Both the position numbers and the translations under genes were made by a program. Of a DNA stretch of 53,248 bases, positions 37,796 through 46,584 are shown piece after piece. Below the pieces are notes generated by a model. That model was not told where the DNA came from, did not search any database, and worked only from the letters and a program-made list of their open reading frames with translations. Each line of letters opens with the position of its first letter. Positions within the stretch are counted from its first letter, which is position 1. This DNA is from Candidatus Peregrinibacteria bacterium (GTDB lineage: Bacteria > Patescibacteriota > Gracilibacteria > Peribacterales > Peribacteraceae), in the NCBI GenBank assembly GCA_016196225.1, contig JACPXZ010000004.1:1-53248 (forward strand), read 5' to 3'.

Positions 37796-40408
37796 TTACC
37801 CCGTAATCCCAATCCGATCCTCAATTTCCTGATCGACGAAAATCTTTTTTCTTCCATATTTCATCCGACTATATTCTTTGATTAATTCCGCGAGTTTTTC
37901 ATTGCGGCCGGATTCGTCCCAAATCGTCGTCATACTGAACGGCCGTGAGGTCACATTGTTGATATTGAGTTTGCAGTAACAATTGAAGTTGGGGACGCCG
38001 ATGACATCTTGCTCGGAGAGCACCGGCGCAAACTCTTTCGCCATGTATTCCGCATCCTCGGCGCCGATCTTAAAGCTCATGACGGTACCGACGTTCCCGA
38101 ATACCGCATCGCGCATCTTGCTGCTGCTCTCGCCATACGCCGAGGTCTTCCCGACCAGTTGTCCGATGTATTGATGCGCCATGATAAGACCAAGTTCGTA
38201 TTTACGGGCTTCGGAGAGAATGGTCGCAAACGCATCCGTGACAAAGTTTTGGAACTCGTCCACATAGAGGTAAAAACGCTTCCGCTGTTCACGGGGAACA
38301 TCGGCCCGCGCAAGAGACGCCATACTTATTTTATTTACAAAGATGAGACCGAGGAGCTGCGCGTTAGTATCTCCGATCTTCCCTTTGCTTAAATTAATGA
38401 GGAGCACCTTCCCTTCGTCCATGACTTTCCGGATATCAAAGGCAGACTTGGGCTGCCCGATGATATTGCGGATCGTCGTATTGGTGATGAACGGCCCGAA
38501 CTTCGCGCTGAAGTACGGGATCATTTCCTCGCGTTCGCGGGCGCCGGTCTTGGCATACTCATGTTCCCAGAAACTCCGCACCACCACATTGCGGCACTTG
38601 GCCACCTTGTATCGCATAAATTCTTCATCCACAAACATACGGGGGACATCGAGTAGGGTCGCCCCCTCCTCTTCGTCATCCATCAACGTAAGACACCCAT
38701 TGCGGAAATAATGCTGGATTCGCGGACCAAAGATCTCGTTCCCGAACATTTTAATGAAAATCTCCATAGCATCGATCGATGCGCGATCCTTCTCTTCCGG
38801 TGTGGAGGCCTCGAGCATATTGAGTCCCATCGGTCGCTGCGTATCGGAGGGATCAAAGACAACGATATCCTTGGCCCGCTCTTTGGGCGTATGCGCGAGA
38901 GCGTCCTCGATGAGATCGCCGTGTGGATCAACCATGCAGAGTCCCGTACCGTTCGTGATATCCTGACGAGCCATGTAGTTAAGAAGCACGGATTTTCCCG
39001 TACCGGATTTCCCGATGATGTAGTGATGACGCGTTCGGTCTTTGTCGAGAAAACGAATTTTGGTTTCGACGGCGCGATGACGATTGATACCAATGATAAT
39101 CCCTTCTGTGGGGACATCGGGAGGTGGCGGAAGCACTTTGGATGTGATCCACTGGATAATCGGGATCTTGTTGTACCGACTGTCCGGGAAATGAAACAGA
39201 GCCGCCAATTCCTTCTCCACCAGTAAATTTTCCTTATGGCAAAAACCATTCAACCGGTGCTTCCATAACCAGTAGATCCATCGGGTATTCCATTTGTGCG
39301 GGAAGAATGGAACAAACATACGCCGGTTTTGGAATGCATTACCGTGAAGATCCTTAAAGACGTTGAATGCAATCTGAAGATTGTTGGTGATATCGAGCGC
39401 GCGATCCATCGTCTTCCCCGAGCCAAGAAAACGCAGACTCACATGAAAATAACTCATCCCCCCTTTCTCTCCCATGCGCTTATAGAGCTCTTCTTCGGAC
39501 TGGACCATACGAACAAATGCATCGCCCCGACTGGCTCCGGGCGCGTCTGTCCCCCCGCCTTTCTTGAGACTCCCCATCATCTCGAACATAAACCCAATAA
39601 GGGGAATATGGGAAAGCCATCCGACTTTTCGTCCTTTAAATCCGATATTTGCGTGGTGCCTCGTCCGTTTGCCCCAGCGATTGCTAAACGACGGGGTGAT
39701 CACCAGCTGTACGGTCGCCGACTCGTCTTCGTTGAGCTTGCTCAAAACGTTCGCAATATCATTAAGCGGATCTTCCTGCATTTGATCGTACTCACGGATC
39801 GGATACACATATAACTTTTCGCACGACAGGTTATATCCGACACAGACTTGCCCTTCACGACGCATATCCGGCGTCTGCTCGACTGTCACTTCGGCATCCG
39901 TATAAAAGGCGGTGATTTGCTTTTCCACAATCGAGACAAGTTTTGGCTGAGTGAGGACATAAAATGAAAGTTGCCCCTTCTCCACAAACATTTCAAAACT
40001 GATCGTGGCATATCGAAAGATCCAGAAATGCAAATACTCCCAAAAATCGAGATTGCGGACTTCCCAGAGCGCCCGATAGAGCTGTTCCATCACCGCGATT
40101 TTTTCTTTGAAATCTTTTTCGGTCCGCTTTTCCTGATCAATTTTACTATCGGACCGGGGGAGGCTCACCTTCATCGATACGAGCTTTTTGGACATATGGA
40201 GTGCATACCACAAACGAAAACATCGCACGCCCCGTTTCCAAGTAAGCGTTATCGCCACGCAAACAACAATCGATATGATGGGATGTTCCCATACGACGTC
40301 AACCGTACGGAAAAGAAGATCGACGTCAAAAACAGTGATCCCAACGCTGTACGCTACGCCAAGAGCTCCGATGAGGAGCAGCCACGGGACAATTCGTAAA
40401 AATGCCAT
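37796..40408 (-). CDS. TraD/VirD4- or VirB4-like ATPase with N-terminal membrane helices
   Basis: An 870-aa protein: two N-terminal membrane segments (LRIVPWLLLIGALGVAYSVG; ISIVVCVAITLTW), a region of about 350 residues resembling the N-terminal part of type IV secretion ATPases, and a C-terminal motor of the TraD/HerA class: HHYIIGKSGTGKSVLLNYMA (Walker A), MVDPHGDLIED, FYLYVDEFQNFV (Walker B), LIMAHQYIGQL. Such proteins feed DNA or protein into type IV secretion or pilus machines. The ATG at 40408 is chosen over 40417 because the -10 TATAAT (40420-40425, as TGCTATAAT) lies 11 nt before it but 2 nt before the other. A VirB2-like pilin gene lies 4 kb away. Export of DNA, DNA uptake and pilus function remain equally possible. 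Confidence 0.82.
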   Translation of the reverse strand: MAFLRIVPWLLLIGALGVAYSVGITVFDVDLLFRTVDVVWEHPIISIVVCVAITLTWKRGVRCFRLWYALHMSKKLVSMKVSLPRSDSKIDQEKRTEKDFKEKIAVMEQLYRALWEVRNLDFWEYLHFWIFRYATISFEMFVEKGQLSFYVLTQPKLVSIVEKQITAFYTDAEVTVEQTPDMRREGQVCVGYNLSCEKLYVYPIREYDQMQEDPLNDIANVLSKLNEDESATVQLVITPSFSNRWGKRTRHHANIGFKGRKVGWLSHIPLIGFMFEMMGSLKKGGGTDAPGASRGDAFVRMVQSEEELYKRMGEKGGMSYFHVSLRFLGSGKTMDRALDITNNLQIAFNVFKDLHGNAFQNRRMFVPFFPHKWNTRWIYWLWKHRLNGFCHKENLLVEKELAALFHFPDSRYNKIPIIQWITSKVLPPPPDVPTEGIIIGINRHRAVETKIRFLDKDRTRHHYIIGKSGTGKSVLLNYMARQDITNGTGLCMVDPHGDLIEDALAHTPKERAKDIVVFDPSDTQRPMGLNMLEASTPEEKDRASIDAMEIFIKMFGNEIFGPRIQHYFRNGCLTLMDDEEEGATLLDVPRMFVDEEFMRYKVAKCRNVVVRSFWEHEYAKTGAREREEMIPYFSAKFGPFITNTTIRNIIGQPKSAFDIRKVMDEGKVLLINLSKGKIGDTNAQLLGLIFVNKISMASLARADVPREQRKRFYLYVDEFQNFVTDAFATILSEARKYELGLIMAHQYIGQLVGKTSAYGESSSKMRDAVFGNVGTVMSFKIGAEDAEYMAKEFAPVLSEQDVIGVPNFNCYCKLNINNVTSRPFSMTTIWDESGRNEKLAELIKEYSRMKYGRKKIFVDQEIEDRIGITG

Positions 40409-40419
40409 AAAATCCATAA

Positions 40420-40428
40420 ATTATAGCA
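40420..40428 (-). promoter_or_regulatory. Extended -10 promoter of the TraD/VirB4-like gene
   Basis: TTTTTCTGCTATAAT on the minus strand. The same TTTTCTGCTATAAT string precedes the 3D-domain gene (43063-43076) and the pilin gene (44184-44197), suggesting co-regulated envelope genes. Confidence 0.65.
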
Positions 40429-40482
40429 GAAAAATGCATTTCACGCTCACGGGGAAACTTGCAAAAATTCAAAAATATTTCT

Positions 40483-41520
40483 CTATGAACACTCGACGAC
40501 CCGCATCCTCATCTTCCGCCGCCGACCTTCGGGCGTCCCGACGATAAAAATGTACTCCCCGGGGATGGCCGGCTTAAAGGTAAAACGCTCCTTGGGGCCG
40601 ACAAAATCCTGGAATCTTTGGCGATTCCCATCGGGATACGTTATCCAGTCCATCACAAAAAACCGATTCGCCCCAAGCCAAAGAGTTTCTCCGAGAGAAA
40701 GAACATGAGGAATACCACGATGAAAACGGGTATCCTTTGTAATCCGCCGTTGATACCGACGCTCGAGCGCGCATCCGGATACCAGATCAGTATCACCCAA
40801 TCGTTGAAACGTTGCCTGCAAAACCCCTCGTGAAGACGGGGCAATACTTTCGAATGCCGCACGGCTTAAATCCATATCACGCCCGTCAATGTATGGTCCG
40901 CGGTCATTGATCCGCACAACGACACTCTTCCCATTATCAATGTTCGTGACTTTGACCAAGGTATCCTGAGGGAATGTGCGATGTGCCGCGGTCAACGCAT
41001 TCATATCAAATGCCTCGCCGAACGCCGTCCCGTCGCCATGAAAATCTTCTCCATAAAAACTCACGGTATGAACTTCATTCGTGAGGACGGTATCAAGATC
41101 CGCCATCAGCGATGTTAATCGATCATGAAAAACGGTCTGATTCAACGGAGTATCCGGAAATAAAATAGGATAGGCACGAATAAGATCCATCAGATGTTCG
41201 CGTTGCATCGCGGTAATGTCCCGCACATTGCGCGTGCGGTATAACCATAAAAGAGCATCCTCAAGACGCAGGGGATCCTCGGGATAAAAATGTTCGTCAG
41301 CATCAAGAATTTTTCGGTTTTTCGCCCAAGTGATCTCCAAAAAACCGGGATTCCCCGGTTGCACATCAGCAAAATATTCTGTTTGCCTGGTCTCGTACGC
41401 CGGTCGTGAAATAGATCGCCAAAGCATCAAAAATCCCTCTCGTCTCGAAAGTATGTCCTCTTCCGCATGTACAGGAAAAAAACTAAGTATCAGAATGAAA
41501 CATATTCCTAAAAACGGCAT
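40483..41520 (-). CDS. Secreted RlpA-like double-psi beta-barrel protein with SLH-like region
   Basis: A 345-aa exported protein: signal peptide MPFLGICFILILSFFPVHA, then a region of about 100 residues with S-layer-homology-like repeats (YFADVQPGNPGFLEITWAKN; DPLRLEDALLWLYRTRN), then the RlpA double-psi beta barrel (SFYGEDFHGDGTAFGEAFDM, AHRTFPQDTLVKVTN, RINDRGPYIDGRDMDLSRAA) with the conserved Asp and His of this lytic-transglycosylase-like family. The final 90 residues form another beta-rich segment. It should bind or cleave the wall. The start at 41520 is chosen because the frame upstream reads through the dispersed repeat at 41579-41672, which encodes no family sequence. Confidence 0.8.
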   Translation of the reverse strand: MPFLGICFILILSFFPVHAEEDILSRREGFLMLWRSISRPAYETRQTEYFADVQPGNPGFLEITWAKNRKILDADEHFYPEDPLRLEDALLWLYRTRNVRDITAMQREHLMDLIRAYPILFPDTPLNQTVFHDRLTSLMADLDTVLTNEVHTVSFYGEDFHGDGTAFGEAFDMNALTAAHRTFPQDTLVKVTNIDNGKSVVVRINDRGPYIDGRDMDLSRAAFESIAPSSRGVLQATFQRLGDTDLVSGCALERRYQRRITKDTRFHRGIPHVLSLGETLWLGANRFFVMDWITYPDGNRQRFQDFVGPKERFTFKPAIPGEYIFIVGTPEGRRRKMRMRVVECS

Positions 41521-41578
41521 ACAGAGAGTGTAACTCAAAGGACCAAGCACTAGATACACAAACAACATACATAAACAT

Positions 41579-41672
41579 GTCATCCTGAGGTGCATTGAAA
41601 AATTTTTTATGATGCTTCGAGGCTCGCTACGCTCGCACCTCAGCATGACATAGAGCAATGCCTCGAAGGATC
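41579..41672. repeat. Dispersed inverted repeat R3 (intergenic)
   Basis: Contains TGTCATCCTGAGGTGCA (41579-41595), then tatgatgcttcgaggctc (41608-41625), an inner palindrome ctcgctacgctcg, cacctcagcatgacat (41636-41651) and finally tgcctcgaaggatcat. The outer parts are inverted copies of each other, and the unit recurs at 46585-46731. Confidence 0.85.
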
Positions 41673-41689
41673 ATGAAAGAATGTACAAA

Positions 41690-43051
41690 TTATAGTGCCT
41701 GCCATCCCTCTCCTCTCACCCGTCGATATACCGCAAGGGTGTAATCGCGCTGCAACGAACGCAGAGTTGCCGGTCCCACATATCCCGCCGCAGGATCCGA
41801 TGCATCCTTCACTAATTTTTTATCCATTTGATACTGCAACACCGATGTATTGGTCAGCGGCCCAAAAACGCTGTTGATTTCTTTTTCTGGGAAATATCCT
41901 TGACGCGCTAAAATCATCTGGAGTAAACGCACGTGATCACCCGTATCTCCCATCCCTAAAAAGGATTCCAATCGTTCTCCCTTCTTGGTGAGATATTTCC
42001 GTACATCATTCACCAATAAAAACTTTTCTGCACGCTCCCGGGTCTTTACCCGATCCCATTCGGCAAGGAGTTCTTTGCGCGTTAGGGGCCCAATTTGCCC
42101 CGCCCCCGGACTGTCCGGTCCACCAGCCAAACGATATTTTTGCTGCGCGTTTAAGATCGCCGTACCGAGCATATCGGAATACAGACCATCCGTTCGTCCC
42201 TTATAGTACCCTAAAAATCGGAGTGTCCGCTGTGCAAGTTGAATCTTAGACGGGGCGCTCTCCGCACTCACAAATGGGATAGGACCATCATTGATGCGAC
42301 GTGCAAGGAGGTAGGCTGCTGTACGTTCAGTGAGATGATCTAACGGTTCTTTGATATGAAAATCCCGCACAAATCCGGCAAGTGCGCTTCTCGTCACCGT
42401 ACTAAAGTACCCCGTAACCGGATGCGAAAAATATCCTGCCTTCCGTAAAAATTCCTGAAGCAACATAACGGTATATCCCCGATCTCCCACCTTTGGATTC
42501 ATACCCAGTAAATCGAAATCAAGCGTCGAATAGATCTTGAGTTTTTCGATATCAAGAGGGAGATTCTCCAATACCACCGAAACATTCGGCTGCGAGGAAC
42601 CGATCGGAAAGACCCGCCCCCGCATACGGACTTCTCCCAGTGCCAATGCCCGAGCAAGTCCCTCTTCTCCATGCCCCACCCAAATATCCAACCGATGCGT
42701 CCCATCCTTTTGTTCATTGATTGCCCCGCCACGGTCATGAACTTTTACCGTTCCAATGCCGGGTAAATGAATCACTGTTCCAAAAGGATAACTAGATGGA
42801 GCCGCCGCCATCCCCGCATAGACCGATGTGCCATCGGCTGCCCGTACTCCCTCTCCATTCAACACACGATCACGGCGCACCCCCCCTTTTACATAGCAAC
42901 ACTGATCGGGAAGAGCGGAATAATATGCGGTAATCACAAAATCCTGATCAAACGGCTCACTGGGGATCGTACTTCGCCCTTCCAATGGAACTGCAGCCGC
43001 AATGAATGCGATAATCGCAAGAATATGGCGAGGGATTTTTTTTGTTTTCAT
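41690..43051 (-). CDS. Secreted 3D-domain protein with peptidoglycan-binding repeats
   Basis: A 453-aa exported wall protein: signal peptide (IPRHILAIIAFIAAAVPLEG), a 3D (Asp-Asp-Asp, MltA/RpfB-like) barrel at about 38-150 with FVITAYYSA, YPFGTVIHLPGIGTVKVHDRGGAI and HRLDIWVGHGEEGLARALALG, which supply the Asp residues of a transglycosylase-like site. Then come two or three PG_binding_1-like modules (GDRGYTVMLLQEFLRKAGYF; TQRTLRFLGYYKGRTDGLY; GDHVRLLQMILARQGYFP). It would cut or remodel peptidoglycan. The start ATG at 43051 lies 11 nt after TGCTATAAT (43063-43071). Confidence 0.85.
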   Translation of the reverse strand: MKTKKIPRHILAIIAFIAAAVPLEGRSTIPSEPFDQDFVITAYYSALPDQCCYVKGGVRRDRVLNGEGVRAADGTSVYAGMAAAPSSYPFGTVIHLPGIGTVKVHDRGGAINEQKDGTHRLDIWVGHGEEGLARALALGEVRMRGRVFPIGSSQPNVSVVLENLPLDIEKLKIYSTLDFDLLGMNPKVGDRGYTVMLLQEFLRKAGYFSHPVTGYFSTVTRSALAGFVRDFHIKEPLDHLTERTAAYLLARRINDGPIPFVSAESAPSKIQLAQRTLRFLGYYKGRTDGLYSDMLGTAILNAQQKYRLAGGPDSPGAGQIGPLTRKELLAEWDRVKTRERAEKFLLVNDVRKYLTKKGERLESFLGMGDTGDHVRLLQMILARQGYFPEKEINSVFGPLTNTSVLQYQMDKKLVKDASDPAAGYVGPATLRSLQRDYTLAVYRRVRGEGWQAL

Positions 43052-43062
43052 GTTTTCCCATC

Positions 43063-43076
43063 ATTATAGCAGAAAA
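43063..43076 (-). promoter_or_regulatory. Extended -10 promoter of the 3D-domain gene
   Basis: TTTTCTGCTATAAT on the minus strand ends 11 nt before the ATG at 43051. Shared string with 40420 and 44184. Confidence 0.65.
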
Positions 43077-43132
43077 GAGGGATTGAAAAAAAGGAGGAAT
43101 GGAGGGAGGGGTTGGCGCGCCGGCGTTTTGGC

Positions 43133-43160
43133 GCCACCTTTGTCCGGCGACAAAGGTGGC
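43133..43160. repeat. Perfect inverted repeat downstream of the M24 peptidase
   Basis: GCCACCTTTGTC-CGGC-GACAAAGGTGGC, 12-bp arms, with a neighbouring GC palindrome (ggcgcgccggcg). No T run follows, so it is recorded as a repeat rather than a terminator. It lies 16 bp after the stop of the peptidase gene. Confidence 0.75.
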
Positions 43161-43175
43161 CTCTAAAATAAATAT

Positions 43176-44159
43176 TTACACAAAAACCATATCTTCCAAC
43201 CGTATGCCAAACTTCCCCGGGATGTATACCCCCGGTTCGATCGTGATCACCTCGTTTTTAAGAAGAGGAATATCCGGACCCTTCGACGAAATACTGACTC
43301 CCTCATGAATCTCCAATCCCACTCCATGCCCGAGGCCGTGACAGAAATATTTTTCGAAGCCGTGCTTTCGTAAAACCTTCCGCGCGATCTGATCCAATGT
43401 ATGCGTCATCACCCCAAATTTGACTGCTGCTTTTGCTTCCTCTTTTGCTTCCCGAACCGCATCATAGATACGTTGCTGCAGCGATGTCGGTTTTGCCGCA
43501 AAATACACTTCGCTCCGGTCTGCACAATATCCTTTGTATCGAGCTCCGATATCAACCTGGACGATATCGCCTTTTTTTAACCGGCGATCAGTCGGCCGAT
43601 GATGGGGGCGACTGGTATTGCTCCCAAAGGCAACAATCGACTCAAACGCCATCCCATCTGCGCCGAGTTCCCGCGCCTGACATTCGAGCATCCATGCAAG
43701 CTCTTTCTCTGTGGGGAATCTCTTCATCTGTTTTGCAACGTCCGACAATAATTGTTCCGTAATCGAAAGGGCGAAGCGAATATTCTGCAATTCTTTGGGA
43801 GATTTTTGCCGCCGGAATCGTTCGATAATCCCAACATAACGAACAAATTTTGTGTTCTTATATTTTCTTTTCCAGTTCATAAAAGTTTCTATTGATATTC
43901 TGTCAGATTCTATCCCACAAGAACGAATATTTTTGAATATTTTTTCAAATGCCGGCATGAGCCGAACGCATACCCCTTTCTGCACATTTTTTTTTGCTAT
44001 TTCTTCCTCCAATGCATACACAAAGAGCGTACATCCGTGCGATCTCATCAACAAAAGACTCCCGTCAGCGTTCACACCCGTCAGATATTGAATATTGGCC
44101 GGATGCGAGACCAGAAATGCCTCGGTATGGATCGAATTTCTGATGTCACAGAGAGACAT
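43176..44159 (-). CDS. M24-family Xaa-Pro aminopeptidase-like protein
   Basis: A 327-aa creatinase/aminopeptidase P-type metallopeptidase. The N-terminal creatinase domain (about 1-110, NIQYLTGVNADGSLLLM) is followed by the pita-bread catalytic domain with all five metal ligands in place: VQVDIGARYKGYCADRSE (two Asp), GLGHGVGLEIHE (His), ITIEPGVYI (Glu) and IRLEDMVFV (Glu). It releases N-terminal residues before proline. The protein stops directly after the last ligand motif, about 15-20 residues earlier than usual, close to an inverted repeat. A -10-like TATTCT (44170-44175) ends 10 nt before the ATG. It is divergent from the pilin gene. Confidence 0.88.
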   Translation of the reverse strand: MSLCDIRNSIHTEAFLVSHPANIQYLTGVNADGSLLLMRSHGCTLFVYALEEEIAKKNVQKGVCVRLMPAFEKIFKNIRSCGIESDRISIETFMNWKRKYKNTKFVRYVGIIERFRRQKSPKELQNIRFALSITEQLLSDVAKQMKRFPTEKELAWMLECQARELGADGMAFESIVAFGSNTSRPHHRPTDRRLKKGDIVQVDIGARYKGYCADRSEVYFAAKPTSLQQRIYDAVREAKEEAKAAVKFGVMTHTLDQIARKVLRKHGFEKYFCHGLGHGVGLEIHEGVSISSKGPDIPLLKNEVITIEPGVYIPGKFGIRLEDMVFV

Positions 44160-44183
44160 GATGCTCCCTAGAATACATGGCTT

Positions 44184-44197
44184 TTTTCTGCTATAAT
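44184..44197 (+). promoter_or_regulatory. Extended -10 promoter of the pilin/PKD operon
   Basis: TTTTCTGCTATAAT (TG-C-TATAAT), 24 nt before the pilin ATG at 44222. The leader would be only about 17 nt and has no Shine-Dalgarno sequence. Confidence 0.7.
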
Positions 44198-44221
44198 ACT
44201 TTGATATTCCTCCCCCCCTTT

Positions 44222-44593
44222 ATGTATAGAGCAATACGGAACACGTTGCGTATAAGCGCCCTCCTTTCCACCTTCTTGTACCCTGCCATACTCTCTGCGG
44301 CGATCTTTGGAGGAGGCGGAGTTGCTCAGGGTATTGGTGCAGCAGGAGGCATCGTCGGTCTCTCACGAAAAAGTATTCGTGGCATCATTACCGATATTGC
44401 GATCACCGTCATCAATTTTGCCGGACTGGCCGCAACAGCAACCATCATTGCGGCAGGATTTATGCTCATCTTTGACTGGGGCAACGACCAACTTAAAGAA
44501 CGCGCCAAAAAAGCAATGATCTACTGCATCATCGGACTCGTCGTTTTGCTCTTTGTCCGCGCCATTATCTTCTTTGTCCTAAGCTTTGCATAA
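44222..44593 (+). CDS. VirB2/TrbC-like pilin
   Basis: A 123-aa membrane protein: an N-terminal signal/hydrophobic segment (ISALLSTFLYPAILSAAIFG), a Gly-rich stretch (GGGGVAQGIGAAGGIVGL), then two long hydrophobic helices (IITDIAITVINFAGLAATATIIAAGFMLI and AMIYCIIGLVVLLFVRAIIFFVL) with a short basic loop (NDQLKERAKK). The size and two-helix hairpin match VirB2/TrbC-type pilins of type IV secretion systems, which polymerise into the extracellular pilus. Sequence identity is low, so the call is structural. The ATG at 44222 was preferred over 44177, which overlaps the promoter. The PKD protein gene starts 4 nt after its stop. Confidence 0.65.
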   Translation: MYRAIRNTLRISALLSTFLYPAILSAAIFGGGGVAQGIGAAGGIVGLSRKSIRGIITDIAITVINFAGLAATATIIAAGFMLIFDWGNDQLKERAKKAMIYCIIGLVVLLFVRAIIFFVLSFA

Positions 44594-44596
44594 ATC

Positions 44597-46576
44597 ATGT
44601 TCATACACCGACAAACATTTCTCTGGATCGGCGTAAGCGCGGCAATCGGCTTCCTCTCACTCGGTACGACACTGGTAACAGCATTCGAGACGAATCCCAA
44701 CACCAGCGAAGAATCGCTCTCCATCACTGCGGGTGATGTGTTTGAAATCCTTGCGGTGAGTGATATTCGACTCCCGCGATATTCCTGGATCCTGACACGC
44801 AACCGGCAGTTTTTGCAAGCGGGCCAGACGGCAGCTTTTCGCAACCGATTCCTGGAACCCGGAACCTACACACTCAATGGTCAGATACAGGGGGAGGATG
44901 GGACAATCCTGTCTCATACGATCTCCATTTCGGTCACTCCCCGCTCCAACACATATCCGGAAGAACCTGCTGATACTACTCTTGATCAACAGGCACTGGC
45001 CCGCACAATCCCCTTCCAAAACTCCGCCAACCGTATCATTCTGAATGACAATAAAAAGACATTGCTCCTCATGCCTCTCCGATCATCTCTTGCGCTTGAT
45101 CTCCTCCCCTCTATCGATACCAATGGTGACGGCATTCCTCAAAACGATCAGGATACCCTTAATACATTCTTTCAGGAAGAAGGCACTCCGCTCTTCCTAT
45201 GGATTGCATCACCTTTGACCGAAAAAACCCTGATGATCCATGACACATTGGACCCAACCATCACTCCACAAATGGTCCGTGTTGTATCACGGACACATGC
45301 GGAATCACAAAACATGCTCACCGGAGAAATACAGATTACACATATCACACAAAACGATAGATCCGTCGCATTTTCCATTGCATTCGAAGGAGATACACAA
45401 CCGGGTATTCCCCTTCTGTATGAATGGAATTTTGACGACGGTGAAAAGAGCCTAGTCAATGCCCCCGTTCACACATTTGTAAAAAGTGGTACCTACAATG
45501 TGAATGTTCATCTCCGCAATCTCAACACCAACGAAACGGTGGCTACTGCTCAAATACCTATTACCGCCGGCAACGATGCTCCCGCTCCCGAGACGCCCAT
45601 TCCTCCTCCCCTGCAAGAACAAGAGCCGGAAGAGTCCCCGATGGAAGGGGCCAAATCTTTTTTACCTGTTATAGGCGTGGGTGCGGGAATCATCCTCGGT
45701 CTGGTTATTCTTGGAACAGGAATACTCTTTATCCTCAAAAAAATAAAAAGGGGCCGGTCAACGGCAACCATTGTCGCACGTTTGGAAGAAAAGGTTGTCA
45801 AAGAAAAAGATGAAGAAGAACCCCGCCTGTCGAATGGGCAGACCAAAAGTTTTCCGATTGATCAACCGGATAAAAAGGTGACTGCCTTCGAGGAAGCTGC
45901 CACTCCTACGTGGCTTAAAAAGGAAGAACAAACAAACTCACCGTCTTCGGCCGACTCGACAAGCTCACGACCTTCGGCAGATGCTGCAGTGGTTCCTCCA
46001 TGGCTCAGTGGAACACCTAAAACATCCCCTTCCACTCCCCCGACCATTCCTCCTCCAGCCCCAAAACCGGTTGCTCCTCCGGTCCCCGTTGCTCCGCAAC
46101 CGGTTGCTCCTCCCCCTCCACCGCCTCCCAAAAAGCCCGTTCCTCCCATCACCGCTCCTACTCCTCCGCCTCTTCCAAAGCCAACGATCATCACTCCTCC
46201 CAAATCTCCGACACCACCAACGCCTGTGGCCCCTCTGTCTCCTCCAAAACCTGTAACACCGTCTTCAAAGCCACCGATCACGAGTCCGAAACCACCAATA
46301 TCTCCCCCTATCCCTCCCACCGCTCCCCCTCCAAAACCACCAATGACTATTCCTTCTAAAGAAACGAACGAGGCACCCATCGCCTTTGTTCACGTTGATA
46401 GCATTCAACCTACAAAGTCGTCAGAACCTCTTAAATCTCCTCCCCCTTCTCTACCTCCAACTCCTCCAAAAGATTCACAAGTTTCGAAAGCCATGCCTAT
46501 CCCTGCTCCTATTCCCTCTCCACCAAAACCTACGGAATCTACCCAACCTAAAAAGGAAGACCAGCCATGGATTTAA
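44597..46576 (+). CDS. Membrane-anchored PKD-domain protein with long Pro-rich cytoplasmic tail
   Basis: A 659-aa protein. After a signal peptide or helix (TFLWIGVSAAIGFLSLGTTL) comes an extracellular part of about 320 residues with Ig-like beta content, a segment with TNGDGIPQNDQDTL and a PKD domain (LLYEWNFDDGEKSLVNAPVHTF, KSGTYNVNVHLRNL). A membrane helix follows (VIGVGAGIILGLVILGTGILFILKK) and then about 280 residues of cytoplasmic tail dominated by Pro/Lys/Ala repeats (PKPVAPPVPVAPQPVAPPPP). The tail contains a repeat-derived peptide SADSTSSRPSADAAV (45945-45977). The operon link with the pilin gene suggests an envelope complex. Its Pro-rich tail may bind partner proteins, as do similar tails elsewhere; none is identifiable. 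Confidence 0.75.
   Translation: MFIHRQTFLWIGVSAAIGFLSLGTTLVTAFETNPNTSEESLSITAGDVFEILAVSDIRLPRYSWILTRNRQFLQAGQTAAFRNRFLEPGTYTLNGQIQGEDGTILSHTISISVTPRSNTYPEEPADTTLDQQALARTIPFQNSANRIILNDNKKTLLLMPLRSSLALDLLPSIDTNGDGIPQNDQDTLNTFFQEEGTPLFLWIASPLTEKTLMIHDTLDPTITPQMVRVVSRTHAESQNMLTGEIQITHITQNDRSVAFSIAFEGDTQPGIPLLYEWNFDDGEKSLVNAPVHTFVKSGTYNVNVHLRNLNTNETVATAQIPITAGNDAPAPETPIPPPLQEQEPEESPMEGAKSFLPVIGVGAGIILGLVILGTGILFILKKIKRGRSTATIVARLEEKVVKEKDEEEPRLSNGQTKSFPIDQPDKKVTAFEEAATPTWLKKEEQTNSPSSADSTSSRPSADAAVVPPWLSGTPKTSPSTPPTIPPPAPKPVAPPVPVAPQPVAPPPPPPPKKPVPPITAPTPPPLPKPTIITPPKSPTPPTPVAPLSPPKPVTPSSKPPITSPKPPISPPIPPTAPPPKPPMTIPSKETNEAPIAFVHVDSIQPTKSSEPLKSPPPSLPPTPPKDSQVSKAMPIPAPIPSPPKPTESTQPKKEDQPWI
45945..45977 (+). 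repeat. R4-like repeat inside the PKD gene
   Basis: cttcggccgactcgacaagc plus tcacgaccttcgg; the core cgacaagctca matches the widespread 'tcgacaagctcagg' unit, also present intergenically at 46885-46902. It is translated in frame as SADSTSSRPSAD. Confidence 0.65.
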
Positions 46577-46584
46577 GGAACATT

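Noticed and set aside
41521-41658. Longer start for the RlpA-like protein
   Set aside because: The extra residues are encoded by the dispersed R3 repeat, while the ATG at 41520 gives a clean signal peptide.
45862-46380. Minus-strand Gly-rich frame
   Set aside because: It is the complement of the Pro-rich tail of the PKD protein; Gly-rich shadow frames are expected there.
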